Below, piece by piece: positions 43,401-51,901 of a stretch of DNA of 64,000 nt (its first letter is position 1; each line of letters opens with the position of its first letter). The notes under the pieces were generated by a model that saw only the letters and a list, made by a program, of their open reading frames with translations, was not told where the DNA came from and searched no databases. Source of the stretch: DASSUW01 sp963806395. GTDB lineage: Bacteria; Actinomycetota; Thermoleophilia; Solirubrobacterales; Solirubrobacteraceae. The translations under genes and the position numbers were made by a program. Location: positions 48,602 through 112,601 of the forward strand of contig CAWDYI010000013.1 in NCBI GenBank assembly GCA_963806395.1. The letters are read 5' to 3'.

Positions 43401-44057
43401 TCAGCCGGCTGCCGCGTCGCGCGTGTAGAGCGCGACCTGCCAGACGGGGCCCACGCCGCGCCGCAGTCGCGGCGTCAGGCCGCGCTGCCGCGCCTCGGCG
43501 TCGACCGTGCTCGTGCGATGCACGTATGCCCGGTACGCCCGGCGGCCCAGTCTCATGGCGAGGTTCGTCGAGCCGATGCCGAGCCGCACCCACCAGGTGT
43601 CGCGTGGATAGACGAGCCCGTAGAGCCGGCCGGCGCGCTCCGCCGAGCGCCCGACCAGCGCCTCCACGTCGGGGTAGCAGCAGATCACGCGATCGAGCGT
43701 GACCACGTCCGCAGGCTCGATGCCGTCGGCGAGCGCGACGAAGTCGCCCTCGTGGTAGCTCACACGACCGGCGGTGCCGCGCCGCTCGGCTTCCTCCCTG
43801 GCGACCCGCAGGTAGGCGGACGACGCCTCGACGCTCGTCGCGCGCTCGGCGCCGGCCGCCAGCAGCTCCTGCTGGATCGCCCCGACGCCGCCGCCGATGT
43901 CCAGCACGGTCGCGCGCTCGATCCCCTCGTCCCGGATCGCCTCGAGCAGCGCCCGCGTCTGCCGTGACGGCCCGCGCCGGCGGTAGCGACGGAGGTCGTG
44001 GCGGGCGGTTCGCTCGCCGAACACCTGATCCACGCCCTGGCAGCAGCCCGAGCTCAT
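43401..44057 (-). CDS. SAM-dependent methyltransferase (class I)
   Basis: 218 residues. VLDIGGGVGAIQQELLAAGA is SAM motif I, followed by SVEASSAYLRVAREEA (acidic loop), SYHEGDFVALAD and DVVTLDRVICCYPDVEALV. It resembles the magnesium-protoporphyrin methyltransferase-like group but the substrate is unknown. ATG 44057 gives a Cys-containing start (MSSGCCQG); sequence up to residue ~45 is less conserved. It is divergent from the Ku genes and convergent with MOSC. Confidence 0.8.
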   Translation of the reverse strand: MSSGCCQGVDQVFGERTARHDLRRYRRRGPSRQTRALLEAIRDEGIERATVLDIGGGVGAIQQELLAAGAERATSVEASSAYLRVAREEAERRGTAGRVSYHEGDFVALADGIEPADVVTLDRVICCYPDVEALVGRSAERAGRLYGLVYPRDTWWVRLGIGSTNLAMRLGRRAYRAYVHRTSTVDAEARQRGLTPRLRRGVGPVWQVALYTRDAAAG

Positions 44058-44107
44058 GCACTGATCCTATGAGCTGATCCGGCCCGGGTTGGGGTAACCC
44101 CTCGCAC

Positions 44108-44875
44108 ATGCCGCGCTCGATCTGGAACGGGACGATCGCCTTCGGGCTCGTGATGGTGCCGATCAAGGTCCACTCGGCCACCGAGTCCAAGACCGTGCAC
44201 TTCCACGAGGTGCACGCGAAGGACGGGAGCCGGATCGAGCACCGCCGCATCTGCCCCAACGACGACAAGGTGGTCGAGTACGACGACATCGTCAAGGGCT
44301 ACGAGGTCAGCAAGGGCAAGTGGGTCGAGCTGACCGACGACGAGATCGCTGCGGCCGCAGGGACGCAGTCACGGCGGATCGACGTCGACCACTTCGTTCC
44401 CGCCGGCGACATCGATCCCGAGTACTACGAGAAGACGTACTACCTCGGCGCCCAGGACAAGGCCAAGGACGCGTACGCCCTGCTGCACGCGGCGCTCGAG
44501 CGCTCCGAGCGCGCGGGCGTCGGGCGCTGGGTGTTCCACAACCGTGAGCGCACCGTCCTGCTGCGCGCACACGGCGACGTCCTCGCCCTCCACACGATGC
44601 GCTTCGCCGACGAGCTCGTGGATCCCGCCGATCTCGAGCTCGGGCGGGTCCGCCGCAAGCCGAGCGACCGCGAGATCAAGATGGCGGCGTCGCTGGTCGA
44701 GAGCCTGCACGCCGAGTTCGATCCCGGCGACTACGAGGACACGTATCGCGAGGCGGTCCTAGCAGTCGTGAAGCGCAAGGCGGAGGGCAAGAACATCGCG
44801 CCGCCCGCGGACACGGAGCCGGAGGCGGCCGACGACCTGCTGGCCTCCCTCGAGGCGAGCCTGGCGAACGCCTGA
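44108..44875 (+). CDS. ku: Ku protein, non-homologous end joining (copy 1)
   Basis: 255 residues. MPRSIWNGTIAFGLVMVPIKVHSATE is the Ku start; HFHEVHAKDGSRIEHRRICP, KGYEVSKGKWVELTDDEI and DPEYYEKTYYLGAQDKAKDAYALL are conserved core segments. A Ku homodimer binds broken DNA ends and recruits LigD. The stop overlaps the second ku start by 1 base. The C-terminal tail is short and acidic. No ligD is visible in this window. Confidence 0.95.
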   Translation: MPRSIWNGTIAFGLVMVPIKVHSATESKTVHFHEVHAKDGSRIEHRRICPNDDKVVEYDDIVKGYEVSKGKWVELTDDEIAAAAGTQSRRIDVDHFVPAGDIDPEYYEKTYYLGAQDKAKDAYALLHAALERSERAGVGRWVFHNRERTVLLRAHGDVLALHTMRFADELVDPADLELGRVRRKPSDREIKMAASLVESLHAEFDPGDYEDTYREAVLAVVKRKAEGKNIAPPADTEPEAADDLLASLEASLANA

Positions 44876-45669
44876 TGCCGCGCTCGCTCTGGTCCGGCTC
44901 GCTCAACTTCGGGCTCGTGAACGTCCCGGTCGCGCTCTACAGCGGCGTGCGGGACACCGACCTGCACTTCCGCCAGCTCCACGCCAAGGACCACACGCCG
45001 GTCGAGATCCACCGCTTCTGCGCCGAGGAGGACGTCGAGGTCCCGTACGAGGAGATCGCCAACGGCTACGAGCCAGACGACGGCGACATGATCATCCTCA
45101 CCGACGCGGAGCTCGCGACCGCGGCGCCGCGCAAGACGCGCACGATCGACATCGAGGCGTTCGTCGACGTCGCCGACGTCGACCCGATCCATCTCGACCA
45201 TCCGTACGTGCTGATGCCGTCCGGCGACGCCGACGGCACGCTGCGCGCCTACCGGCTCCTGCTCGAGGTCATGGACCGCACGGAGCGCGCCGCACTCGGG
45301 CGCTTCGTCCTGCGCACGAAGGAGTACCTCGCGCTCGTCCGCCCGCGCGAGGGGCGGCTCGTGCTCACCACGCTGCTGTGGGACGACGAGATCCGCCCCA
45401 CCAAGGGCGTCTTGAAGCCGACGAAGAAGGACAAGCCCTCGAAGAAGGAGGTCGACCGGGCGGTGGCGCTGATCGATGCGCTGTCCTGCCCGTGGGACCC
45501 GTCTCGATACGAGGACAGCTACGAGAAGCGCCTGAAGAAGATCATCCGGCAGAAGCGCAAGGGCAAGACCGTCGAGGCGCCGGAGAAGGAGAAGGAGCCC
45601 TCCCCCGTCCCCGACCTGATGGCCGCGCTGGAGAAGACGCTGGACGAGGTCAAGAGCGGGAAGGGGTAG
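44875..45669 (+). CDS. ku: Ku protein, non-homologous end joining (copy 2)
   Basis: 264 residues, about the same architecture as the preceding gene (SLWSGSLNFGLVNVPVALYSGV, HFRQLHAKDHTPVEIHRFC, ANGYEPDDGDMIILTDAEL), but with a lysine-rich C-terminus (KKIIRQKRKGKTVEAPEKEKE). Tandem ku paralogues could form heterodimers with different DNA or ligase affinity. It is followed by the APC permease after ~107 bases that contain two TTGACG-like boxes. Confidence 0.93.
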   Translation: MPRSLWSGSLNFGLVNVPVALYSGVRDTDLHFRQLHAKDHTPVEIHRFCAEEDVEVPYEEIANGYEPDDGDMIILTDAELATAAPRKTRTIDIEAFVDVADVDPIHLDHPYVLMPSGDADGTLRAYRLLLEVMDRTERAALGRFVLRTKEYLALVRPREGRLVLTTLLWDDEIRPTKGVLKPTKKDKPSKKEVDRAVALIDALSCPWDPSRYEDSYEKRLKKIIRQKRKGKTVEAPEKEKEPSPVPDLMAALEKTLDEVKSGKG

Positions 45670-45776
45670 CCGGTCTTCACAGAATCTTGACGGCGGCGGC
45701 CGGTATCCATACGCGGTCTTGACGGCCGGGCACGCATGCTCCTCGACGTGTCTCGGGGACATGACGCCGGCGGGGC

Positions 45777-47660
45777 ATGGCACGGCGACGACTAGAAGGT
45801 CTCGAGCGAGTCCTCGGGGTCAACGCGCTGTTCGCGACGGCGTACGGGAACGTCGGATCGTCGATCTACTACGCGCTCGGGCTGGTGGCCTCGTTCGCGC
45901 TCGGGCTGACGCCCGTGGTGTTCGTGATCACGGGCATCTTCTTCTTCTGGACCGCAGCCACGTACGCCGAGGCGACGGCGATGTATCCGGAGGCGGGAGG
46001 CTCGTCGAGCTTCGCCCGGCGCGCGTTCAACGAGTTCGTCTCGTTCTTCGCCGCGTGGGCGCAGATGCTCAACTACACGATCACCGTCGCGATCTCGGCG
46101 TTCTTCGTGCCGCACTACATCGGCGGGCTGTTCTGGGAGCCCCTGCGGTCGTCGCCCGGCGACATCATCTTCGGCGCCGGAGTGATCGCCCTGCTGGCCG
46201 CGGTCAACGTCCTCGGCGCCAAGGAGTCGGCCGGCGTCAACATCGTCCTCGCCCTCGTCGACCTCATGACCCAGTTGCTGCTGGTGCTGGTCGGCGCGGT
46301 CCTCGTGCTCTCGCCGGAGACGCTGGTCGACAACGTCAAGCTCGGCGAGGCGCCGACGTGGACGAACTTCATCCTGGCGATCCCCATCGGCATGATCGCC
46401 TACACCGGCATCGAGACGATCTCGAACATGGCCGAGGAGGCCAAGGACGAGCGCAGGACGATCCCGGAGGCGATCAACCGCGTGCGGATCGCCGTCTACG
46501 CGATCTACTTCACGTTGCCCGCCGTCGCGCTGTCGGCGCTGCCGGTCCACCTGAATCCGAAGACCGGCGAGTACCAGACGCTGCTCGGCCTCCCCGAGGA
46601 TCAGGGCGGCTACGCAGGCGATCCGATCCTCGGTGTCGTCAAGCAGATCGACCTCGGGCCGCTTCAGTCGGCGGGCGAGCTGTACGTCGGCCTGCTCGCC
46701 GCCACGATCCTGTTCATCGCCACGAACGCTGCGCTGATCGGCGTCTCGCGGCTCGTGTACTCGATGGGCATCCACCGCCAGGTGCCCGACTCGCTGCGGC
46801 GCCTGCACCCGCGCTTCCGCACGCCGTGGATCGGCATCCTCGTGTTCGGCTTCGCCGCGATCGTCACGCTGCTGCCCGGCCAGGCCGAGTTCCTCGGCTA
46901 CATGTACGCGTTCGGCGCGATGCTGTCGTTCACGGTCGCGCACGTCGCGGTGATCCGGCTGCGCAGGACCCAGCCCGACGCCTACCGGCCGTACCGCGGG
47001 CCCTGGAACGTGCGCGTCGGCGGGTTCGACCTGCCGCTGTTCGCCGTCTTCGGCGGGCTCGGCACGTCGATCGCGTTCGTGGTCACCGTCGTGCTGCATC
47101 CCGAGGTCGCGGCGGCCGGCTTCGGCTGGCTGCTCCTCGGCGTCGTGATCTACGTCGCGTACCGGCGGCGACAGGGGCTCGATCTGGTGTCGACGTACAA
47201 GGTCGCGATCCCGCAGCCGGTGGTGGACCACGAGGCCGAGTACGACTCCGTGCTCGTGCCGCTGGTCGACGGCTACTACGACGCGCACGTGATGGCAACG
47301 GCGACCAAGCTCGCCGCCCGCAAGCGGCGCGGGATCCACGTCATCGCCCTGATGACGGTCCCGAACGCGCTGCCGATCGACGCGACGATGGAGGAGGCGG
47401 AGGCGGCCGCCGACTCGATGATCGAGCAGGCCAAGATCGAGGGGGGCCGCAGGGTGTCAGGGCACGTCGAGAAGATCCGCGCCGGTCAGGCCGGGCGGCG
47501 CATCATCGAGGAGGCGAGCGACATGCAGGCGGCGGCGATCGTGATGCCGCTGCCGCGGCGCGTCGCCGGCGGGTCGCTGTTCGGCAAGACGCTCGAGACG
47601 GTCCTGACCGAGCGGCCGTGCCGGGTGATCATCGAGTCGACGCCGGATGGCTCGCGATGA
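45777..47660 (+). CDS. APC-family amino acid permease with C-terminal universal stress-like domain
   Basis: 627 residues. Residues ~10-460 form a 12-helix APC permease (FATAYGNVGSSIYYALGLVASFALG; IPIGMIAYTGIETISNMAEEAKDERRTIPEAI). The last ~150 residues form a Usp-like cytoplasmic domain (YDSVLVPLVDGYYDAHVMATATKLAA; AAAIVMPLPRRVAGGSLFGKTLETVL; CRVIIES). A regulatory nucleotide-binding tail on the transporter is plausible. ATG 45777 lies before the first helix. Confidence 0.9.
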   Translation: MARRRLEGLERVLGVNALFATAYGNVGSSIYYALGLVASFALGLTPVVFVITGIFFFWTAATYAEATAMYPEAGGSSSFARRAFNEFVSFFAAWAQMLNYTITVAISAFFVPHYIGGLFWEPLRSSPGDIIFGAGVIALLAAVNVLGAKESAGVNIVLALVDLMTQLLLVLVGAVLVLSPETLVDNVKLGEAPTWTNFILAIPIGMIAYTGIETISNMAEEAKDERRTIPEAINRVRIAVYAIYFTLPAVALSALPVHLNPKTGEYQTLLGLPEDQGGYAGDPILGVVKQIDLGPLQSAGELYVGLLAATILFIATNAALIGVSRLVYSMGIHRQVPDSLRRLHPRFRTPWIGILVFGFAAIVTLLPGQAEFLGYMYAFGAMLSFTVAHVAVIRLRRTQPDAYRPYRGPWNVRVGGFDLPLFAVFGGLGTSIAFVVTVVLHPEVAAAGFGWLLLGVVIYVAYRRRQGLDLVSTYKVAIPQPVVDHEAEYDSVLVPLVDGYYDAHVMATATKLAARKRRGIHVIALMTVPNALPIDATMEEAEAAADSMIEQAKIEGGRRVSGHVEKIRAGQAGRRIIEEASDMQAAAIVMPLPRRVAGGSLFGKTLETVLTERPCRVIIESTPDGSR

Positions 47661-47692
47661 CGCCCTAGGCGAGTCCGGGGCACACTCCCTGC

Positions 47693-49327
47693 GTGGACAA
47701 CGCCCGGATCGCCGACCGCCTCGACGCATTCGCGTCGTTGCTCGAGCTCGCTGACGCGAACCCCTATTCGGCGCGCGCCTACCGCCGCGCCGCGGAGCTG
47801 ATCCGCGGTGCGGCGGTGCCCGTCACCGAGCTCGTGCGGACCGGGCGGGTGCGCGAGTTACGCGGGATCGGCCCAGGGATCGAGGCGCGGCTGCGCGAGC
47901 TCGTCGAGACGGGCGAGATCGCGGAGCTGGCGGAGCTCGAACGCGAGCTCAGCCCCGGTCTCGTCGGTCTCGGCCGCTACCTCGGGCTCGGAGCGAAGCG
48001 TTCGATCGAGATCGCGCGCGCGCTCGACGTGCGCACCGCCGACGAGCTCCGCGAAGCGGCGGCGGCGGGCAGGCTGAGGTCCGTCGCGGGAATCGGGCCG
48101 AAGACCGAGGCGCGACTGCTCGAGGCGCTCGCCCGCGAGGCCGACCCGCGGCCGCAGCGCGGCCTCCTCCTCGGTAGCGCCCAGGAGCTCATCGGCGGCA
48201 TCGCGACCGCCCTGGGCGGCGAGCCGGCGGGCGACGTGCGGCGCTGGCGCGACCTGTGCGAGCTGCTCGCGGTGGTCTGCGCCGCGCCGGACCCGCCGTC
48301 CGTCCTGGCGCGCTTCACCGAGCTGCCCCAGATCGTCGCCGTCGTCGAGCAGGGCGAGCGGCGCGCCGTGGGAGTGACGGTCGAGGGCGTGCCGGTCGAG
48401 CTCGTCGCCGCCGAGCCGGAGCGGTTCGGAACGGCGCTCGTGCGGGCGACGGGCTCGTCTGCGTACGTCGCGGCGCTCGAGCCGCTGCCGGACGCGCCCG
48501 ACGAGGACGCGGTGTACCGCGCGCTCGGGCTCCCGTGGTGTCCCCCGGAGCTACGCGAGCAGCCGTTCAGCGGCGAACCGCCCGCGCTCGTCGAGACGGC
48601 CGACATCCGCGGCGACCTGCACTGCCACACCACGTGGTCGGACGGACGGGCGAGCGTCGAGGAGATGGGCCGTGCCGCACGCGAGCGTGGCTACGAGTAC
48701 CTCGCGATCTGCGACCACACGCCGGCCGTCGGCGCCGTCCCCGGGCTGACTGCCGACGACGTCCGCCGGCAGGCCGAGGAGATCGCCGCTGCGAACGAGC
48801 TGCTGGCGCCGTTCCGTGTCCTGCGCGGGATCGAGTGCGACATCCTCCCCGACGGCCGGCTCGATCTTCCCGACGACGTCCTCGCCGAGCTCGACTGGGT
48901 GCAGGCCAGCGTGCACGGCGGGCAGCGGATGCCGGGGCCGGAGATGACCAAGCGCGTCGAGGAGGCGCTGCGCAATCCCCACGTGCGCTGTCTGAGCCAT
49001 CCGACGGGGCGGATCATCACTCGCCGGCCGGAGAACGCCCTCGACCTGGACCGCGTGTTCGCGATCGCGCTCGAGGAAGGGATCGCGCTCGAGGTCAACG
49101 GCCTGACCCCCCGGCTCGACCTGAGCGGCGAGCACGTCCGCGACGCGCTGAAGGCCGGCGTCCAGATCGTCTGCTCGACCGACACCCACTCGGTGCGCGG
49201 GCTCGCGAACATGGCCTTCTCGGTCCACACCGCGCGCCGCGGCTGGGCGACGCCGGCGGACGTCCTCAACACCCGGCCGCTGCAGTCGATCCTCGACGGC
49301 CGTCGAGCGGGCCGTGAATGGCATTGA
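47693..49327 (+). CDS. PolX-like protein: helix-hairpin-helix, degenerate polymerase domain, PHP domain
   Basis: 544 residues. N-terminal 8-kDa-like helix-hairpin-helix region (ANPYSARAYRRAAELI; LRGIGPGIEARLREL; VAGIGPKTEARLLEAL). In the nucleotidyltransferase palm, the expected catalytic GSxRR...GDID(L/V)L reads AGDVRRWRDLCELLAVV, so the paired catalytic Asp residues appear lost. The C-terminal PHP phosphoesterase domain is intact (GDLHCHTTWSDGRASVEEM, AICDHTPAVGAV, GIECDILPDG, STDTHSVRGLANM). It may act as a nuclease or phosphoesterase in end processing rather than as a polymerase. GTG start at 47693; a Ku pair lies upstream. Confidence 0.85.
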   Translation: MDNARIADRLDAFASLLELADANPYSARAYRRAAELIRGAAVPVTELVRTGRVRELRGIGPGIEARLRELVETGEIAELAELERELSPGLVGLGRYLGLGAKRSIEIARALDVRTADELREAAAAGRLRSVAGIGPKTEARLLEALAREADPRPQRGLLLGSAQELIGGIATALGGEPAGDVRRWRDLCELLAVVCAAPDPPSVLARFTELPQIVAVVEQGERRAVGVTVEGVPVELVAAEPERFGTALVRATGSSAYVAALEPLPDAPDEDAVYRALGLPWCPPELREQPFSGEPPALVETADIRGDLHCHTTWSDGRASVEEMGRAARERGYEYLAICDHTPAVGAVPGLTADDVRRQAEEIAAANELLAPFRVLRGIECDILPDGRLDLPDDVLAELDWVQASVHGGQRMPGPEMTKRVEEALRNPHVRCLSHPTGRIITRRPENALDLDRVFAIALEEGIALEVNGLTPRLDLSGEHVRDALKAGVQIVCSTDTHSVRGLANMAFSVHTARRGWATPADVLNTRPLQSILDGRRAGREWH

Positions 49328-49339
49328 CGTCCGAACTAT

Positions 49340-49355
49340 GTAAGTGTAGCCTTAC
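49340..49355. promoter_or_regulatory. Inverted-repeat operator candidate for the ArsR-family regulator
   Basis: GTAAG (49340-49344) and CTTAC (49351-49355) are perfect inverted repeats six bases apart, a spacing seen in ArsR/SmtB operators. A -35-like TTGACG lies at 49324-49329. The site lies 8 bases upstream of the GTG start, so binding would block transcription or translation start. A second CTTAC occurs inside the first codons. Confidence 0.5.
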
Positions 49356-49363
49356 CGTCAGTT

Positions 49364-49681
49364 GTGACTTACCGAGTTGACGGATGGACCGCGCTGGGCG
49401 ATCCGACCAGGCGCGCGATCTTCGAGCGTGTCGCCGATCGTCCGCAGGCGGTCGGCGAGCTCGCCGGCGAGCTGCCGGTCAGCCGCCCCGCCGTCTCGCA
49501 GCACCTCAAGGTGCTCAAGGACGCCGGGCTGGTGGTCGACCGGCGCGAGGGCAACCGCCGCATCTACCGGCTCGAGGCGGGCGGGGTCGCCGCGCTTCGC
49601 GACCAGCTCGACCGGTACTGGAGCAGGACCCTGGCGGCCTACAAGGTGGCCGTCGAGCAACCCACCGAGGAGGGCTCATGA
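49364..49681 (+). CDS. ArsR-family helix-turn-helix regulator
   Basis: 105 residues. LGDPTRRAIFERVADRPQAVGELAGEL and SRPAVSQHLKVLKDAGLVVDRREGNRRIYRL are the ArsR winged helix; there are no Cys metal ligands. It is coupled to an SRPBCC gene by ATGA overlap, a frequent pairing (SdpR/AHSA1). GTG 49364 fits the start of the conserved domain. Confidence 0.92.
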   Translation: MTYRVDGWTALGDPTRRAIFERVADRPQAVGELAGELPVSRPAVSQHLKVLKDAGLVVDRREGNRRIYRLEAGGVAALRDQLDRYWSRTLAAYKVAVEQPTEEGS

Positions 49682-50157
49682 ACACACAGGCACAGGCCAC
49701 GTCGGTGCGGTCGACGGTCGTCGTCGAGGCACCCATCGAGCGCGCGTTCCGCGTCTTCACCGAGGACTTCGGCAGCTTCAAGCCGCCCGAGCACAACCTG
49801 CTCGGCGTCCAGATCGCCGAGACCGTGCTCGAGCCGCGCGCGGGCGGCCGCCTCTACGATCGCGGCGTCGACGGAAGTGAGTGCAACTGGGCACGCGTCC
49901 TCGCGTACGAGCCGCCGGACCGGCTCGTGTTCAGCTGGGACATCAGCCCGCACTGGCAGATCGAGACCGACCTCGAGAACACGAGCGAGGTCGAGGCGCG
50001 GTTCATCTCCGAGACGCCGGAGCGCACGCGCGTCGAGCTCGAGCACCGCAATCTCGACCGCCACGGTCCCGGCTGGGAGGGCGTGCGCGACGGGGTCGAC
50101 TCCGGAGACGGCTGGCCGCTCTACCTGGCGAGGTTCGCCGAGCTGCTGAAGAGCTGA
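49678..50157 (+). CDS. SRPBCC (AHSA1-type) domain protein
   Basis: 159 residues. RSTVVVEAPIERAFRVFTEDFGSF...GGRLYDRGVDGSECNWARVLAYEPPDRLVFSWDISPHWQ...SEVEARFISETPERTRVELEHRNLDRHG is the START/Bet v1-type hydrophobic-ligand fold. It is probably the effector partner of the ArsR regulator. Ligand unknown. The gene ends in a strong hairpin. Confidence 0.9.
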   Translation: MNTQAQATSVRSTVVVEAPIERAFRVFTEDFGSFKPPEHNLLGVQIAETVLEPRAGGRLYDRGVDGSECNWARVLAYEPPDRLVFSWDISPHWQIETDLENTSEVEARFISETPERTRVELEHRNLDRHGPGWEGVRDGVDSGDGWPLYLARFAELLKS

Positions 50158-50162
50158 GCGGT

Positions 50163-50191
50163 GGCCGCCCGCGCGTTACGCGCGGGCGGCC
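50163..50191. terminator. Bidirectional hairpin terminator between convergent genes
   Basis: Perfect 13-base arms (50163-50175 and 50179-50191), GC-rich, three-base loop. It lies between the SRPBCC gene end (50157) and the peptidase gene end (50215). Confidence 0.85.
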
Positions 50192-50214
50192 CGCCGTCGA
50201 TCTGCCCTGCCGGG

Positions 50215-51786
50215 TCAGTGAACCCGGAACGGGCCCTTGTACTTCCACTGCTTCGTCCGCTTGGCGGCCTTGCGCTTCTTGGCCGCCTTGGCGGAGACCT
50301 CCGAGATCGGCGTCTTCGATCGCGCGAGCGTCCACGTCGCGTGAGCCGCCGCGTCGGACATCTGGTCGAGCGCGGTGTGGTTCAGGTTGAAGAACGTGTC
50401 GCACGCCTGGTGGTAGCACGGGTCGAACGCGAGCCCGGCGAAGCCGCCGTAGATCGACTCCTGCCGCGCCGTCTTGATGCCCTCGGCGCCGGTGAACAGG
50501 CCACCGGCCGGGACGCCGTTGGCGATGAACGCGCCGTAGTCCGAGCGGCCGTCGAAGGCCGTCGGGTCGGTCACCAGCCCCTGGCTCTCGAAGTAGCGCA
50601 GGAACACCTGCTCGATCTGCGGCGACCCTGCAGGCGCGCCGCCGGGCGGCGGCGGCGTGTCCGACGAGTTGCCGTCGTAGACGAAGCGGACGAAGTTCGG
50701 CGAGGCGATCATGTCGAAGTTCAGGTTCGCCTCGATCTTGTCGATCCCGCCGCCTGCGACCTGGTCGGCGACGTACGCCGCCGAGCCCACCAGTCCGGCT
50801 TCCTCGGCACCCCAGAACGCGAACCGGAGGCGGTTGCGCGGGTCGTTCTTGAGCTTCGCGACCTGCTCGGCGATCTCCAGGATCCCCGCCGTGCCCGAGC
50901 CGTTGTCGTTGATCCCCGGACCGGCCTCGACCGAGTCAAGGTGAGCTCCGACCACGATCGTGCGGTTCTTGTCGCCCTTGCGGCTGTCGGCGATCACGTT
51001 GTACTCCGTGTTCGGAGTCGTCGTGGCGTCGACCACCACATGCAGGCTGACCGTGCCGGCGCTCGCCTCGGTGAACAGCGACTCGCCGACCCCGGCGCTG
51101 ACCATGATCGTCGGGATCCCGATGTTCGGCGGCGCCGTGACGAACAGCGGGTCGGTACGACCCTCGCCGCCGTCGTTGAAGATCAGCGCCGCGACCGCCC
51201 CGGCGTCCTTGGCCATCTGGTACTTCTGCGTGAACGGGCAGGTCCCGCGCTGCATCAGCGCGATGTTCCCGGCCGTCGAAGCCGGGAAGTCGCCCGGCTC
51301 GCAGCCACTCGTGCCCGTCCCCGGGCCTCCGGCCGGCGGAATGACGATGTCGTTCGTCGGCACGACGTTCGCCGTCAGGTCGGCGTCCGCGGAGAACTGC
51401 GAGACGATGTAGTCGGTGTCCTCCGTGAACGTCCGCGCGGTCGGCGAGACCTCCGCGAGGGTCGACGGTCCGTTCAGCGACCACGTCGGAAAATCGAAGC
51501 CGTCGAGTGACACCTTGTAGCCGGCCTTCTTGAGCCGGTTCACGACGTAGTCGACCGACGCGTCGTAGCCGGCGGTCGTGGCGGCGCGATTGCCGTCGTG
51601 CGCGATCGCGATCTTCTGGAGCGCGCGCTCGTGCTCCAGCATGCCGGCGACGGTCACTCCCTTGCGGAGCTTCTTCGTGTCGCTGGCCTTGCCGTGGCCG
51701 CCTTGCTTCGGCGAGGCCATCGCGGCAGGCGCTGCGACGAGCATGGCAGCGCAAGCAAGCGCCACCGTGAGGTGCGTGAGTCTCAC
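50215..51786 (-). CDS. Secreted M28-family zinc aminopeptidase with PA domain
   Basis: 523 residues with a signal peptide (MRLTHLTVALACAAMLVAAPAAMA). A protease-associated domain is inserted (~130-260: CEPGDFPASTAGNIALMQRGTCPFTQKYQMAKDAGAVAALIF). Zinc ligands: VGAHLDSVEAGPGINDNGSGTAGILE (His/Asp), WGAEEAGLVGSAAYV (Glu-Glu), NFDMIASPN (Asp) and DPCYHQACDTFFNLN (His), all conserved. It should remove N-terminal residues from peptides outside the cell. The end of the protein is lysine-rich. ATG 51786. Confidence 0.92.
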   Translation of the reverse strand: MRLTHLTVALACAAMLVAAPAAMASPKQGGHGKASDTKKLRKGVTVAGMLEHERALQKIAIAHDGNRAATTAGYDASVDYVVNRLKKAGYKVSLDGFDFPTWSLNGPSTLAEVSPTARTFTEDTDYIVSQFSADADLTANVVPTNDIVIPPAGGPGTGTSGCEPGDFPASTAGNIALMQRGTCPFTQKYQMAKDAGAVAALIFNDGGEGRTDPLFVTAPPNIGIPTIMVSAGVGESLFTEASAGTVSLHVVVDATTTPNTEYNVIADSRKGDKNRTIVVGAHLDSVEAGPGINDNGSGTAGILEIAEQVAKLKNDPRNRLRFAFWGAEEAGLVGSAAYVADQVAGGGIDKIEANLNFDMIASPNFVRFVYDGNSSDTPPPPGGAPAGSPQIEQVFLRYFESQGLVTDPTAFDGRSDYGAFIANGVPAGGLFTGAEGIKTARQESIYGGFAGLAFDPCYHQACDTFFNLNHTALDQMSDAAAHATWTLARSKTPISEVSAKAAKKRKAAKRTKQWKYKGPFRVH

Positions 51787-51830
51787 GACTCCCCCTCCTT
51801 ATGTGAATGTTGTTCGAGCGGGCGAACCAC

Positions 51831-51850
51831 CCCCGCCCCAGTTGGCGGGG
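51831..51850 (-). terminator. Short hairpin downstream of the hydantoinase operon
   Basis: Arms 51831-51837 and 51844-51850 (7 GC pairs, 6-base loop) lie ~50 bases after the last gene of the minus-strand hydantoinase operon and before the peptidase start. No U-tract, so the stability-based call is weak. Confidence 0.4.
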
Positions 51851-51901
51851 CACCCTACTACCCAACGCGCGGATCGTGCGGAAGTCGCGCCCCGCGCGGG
51901 C

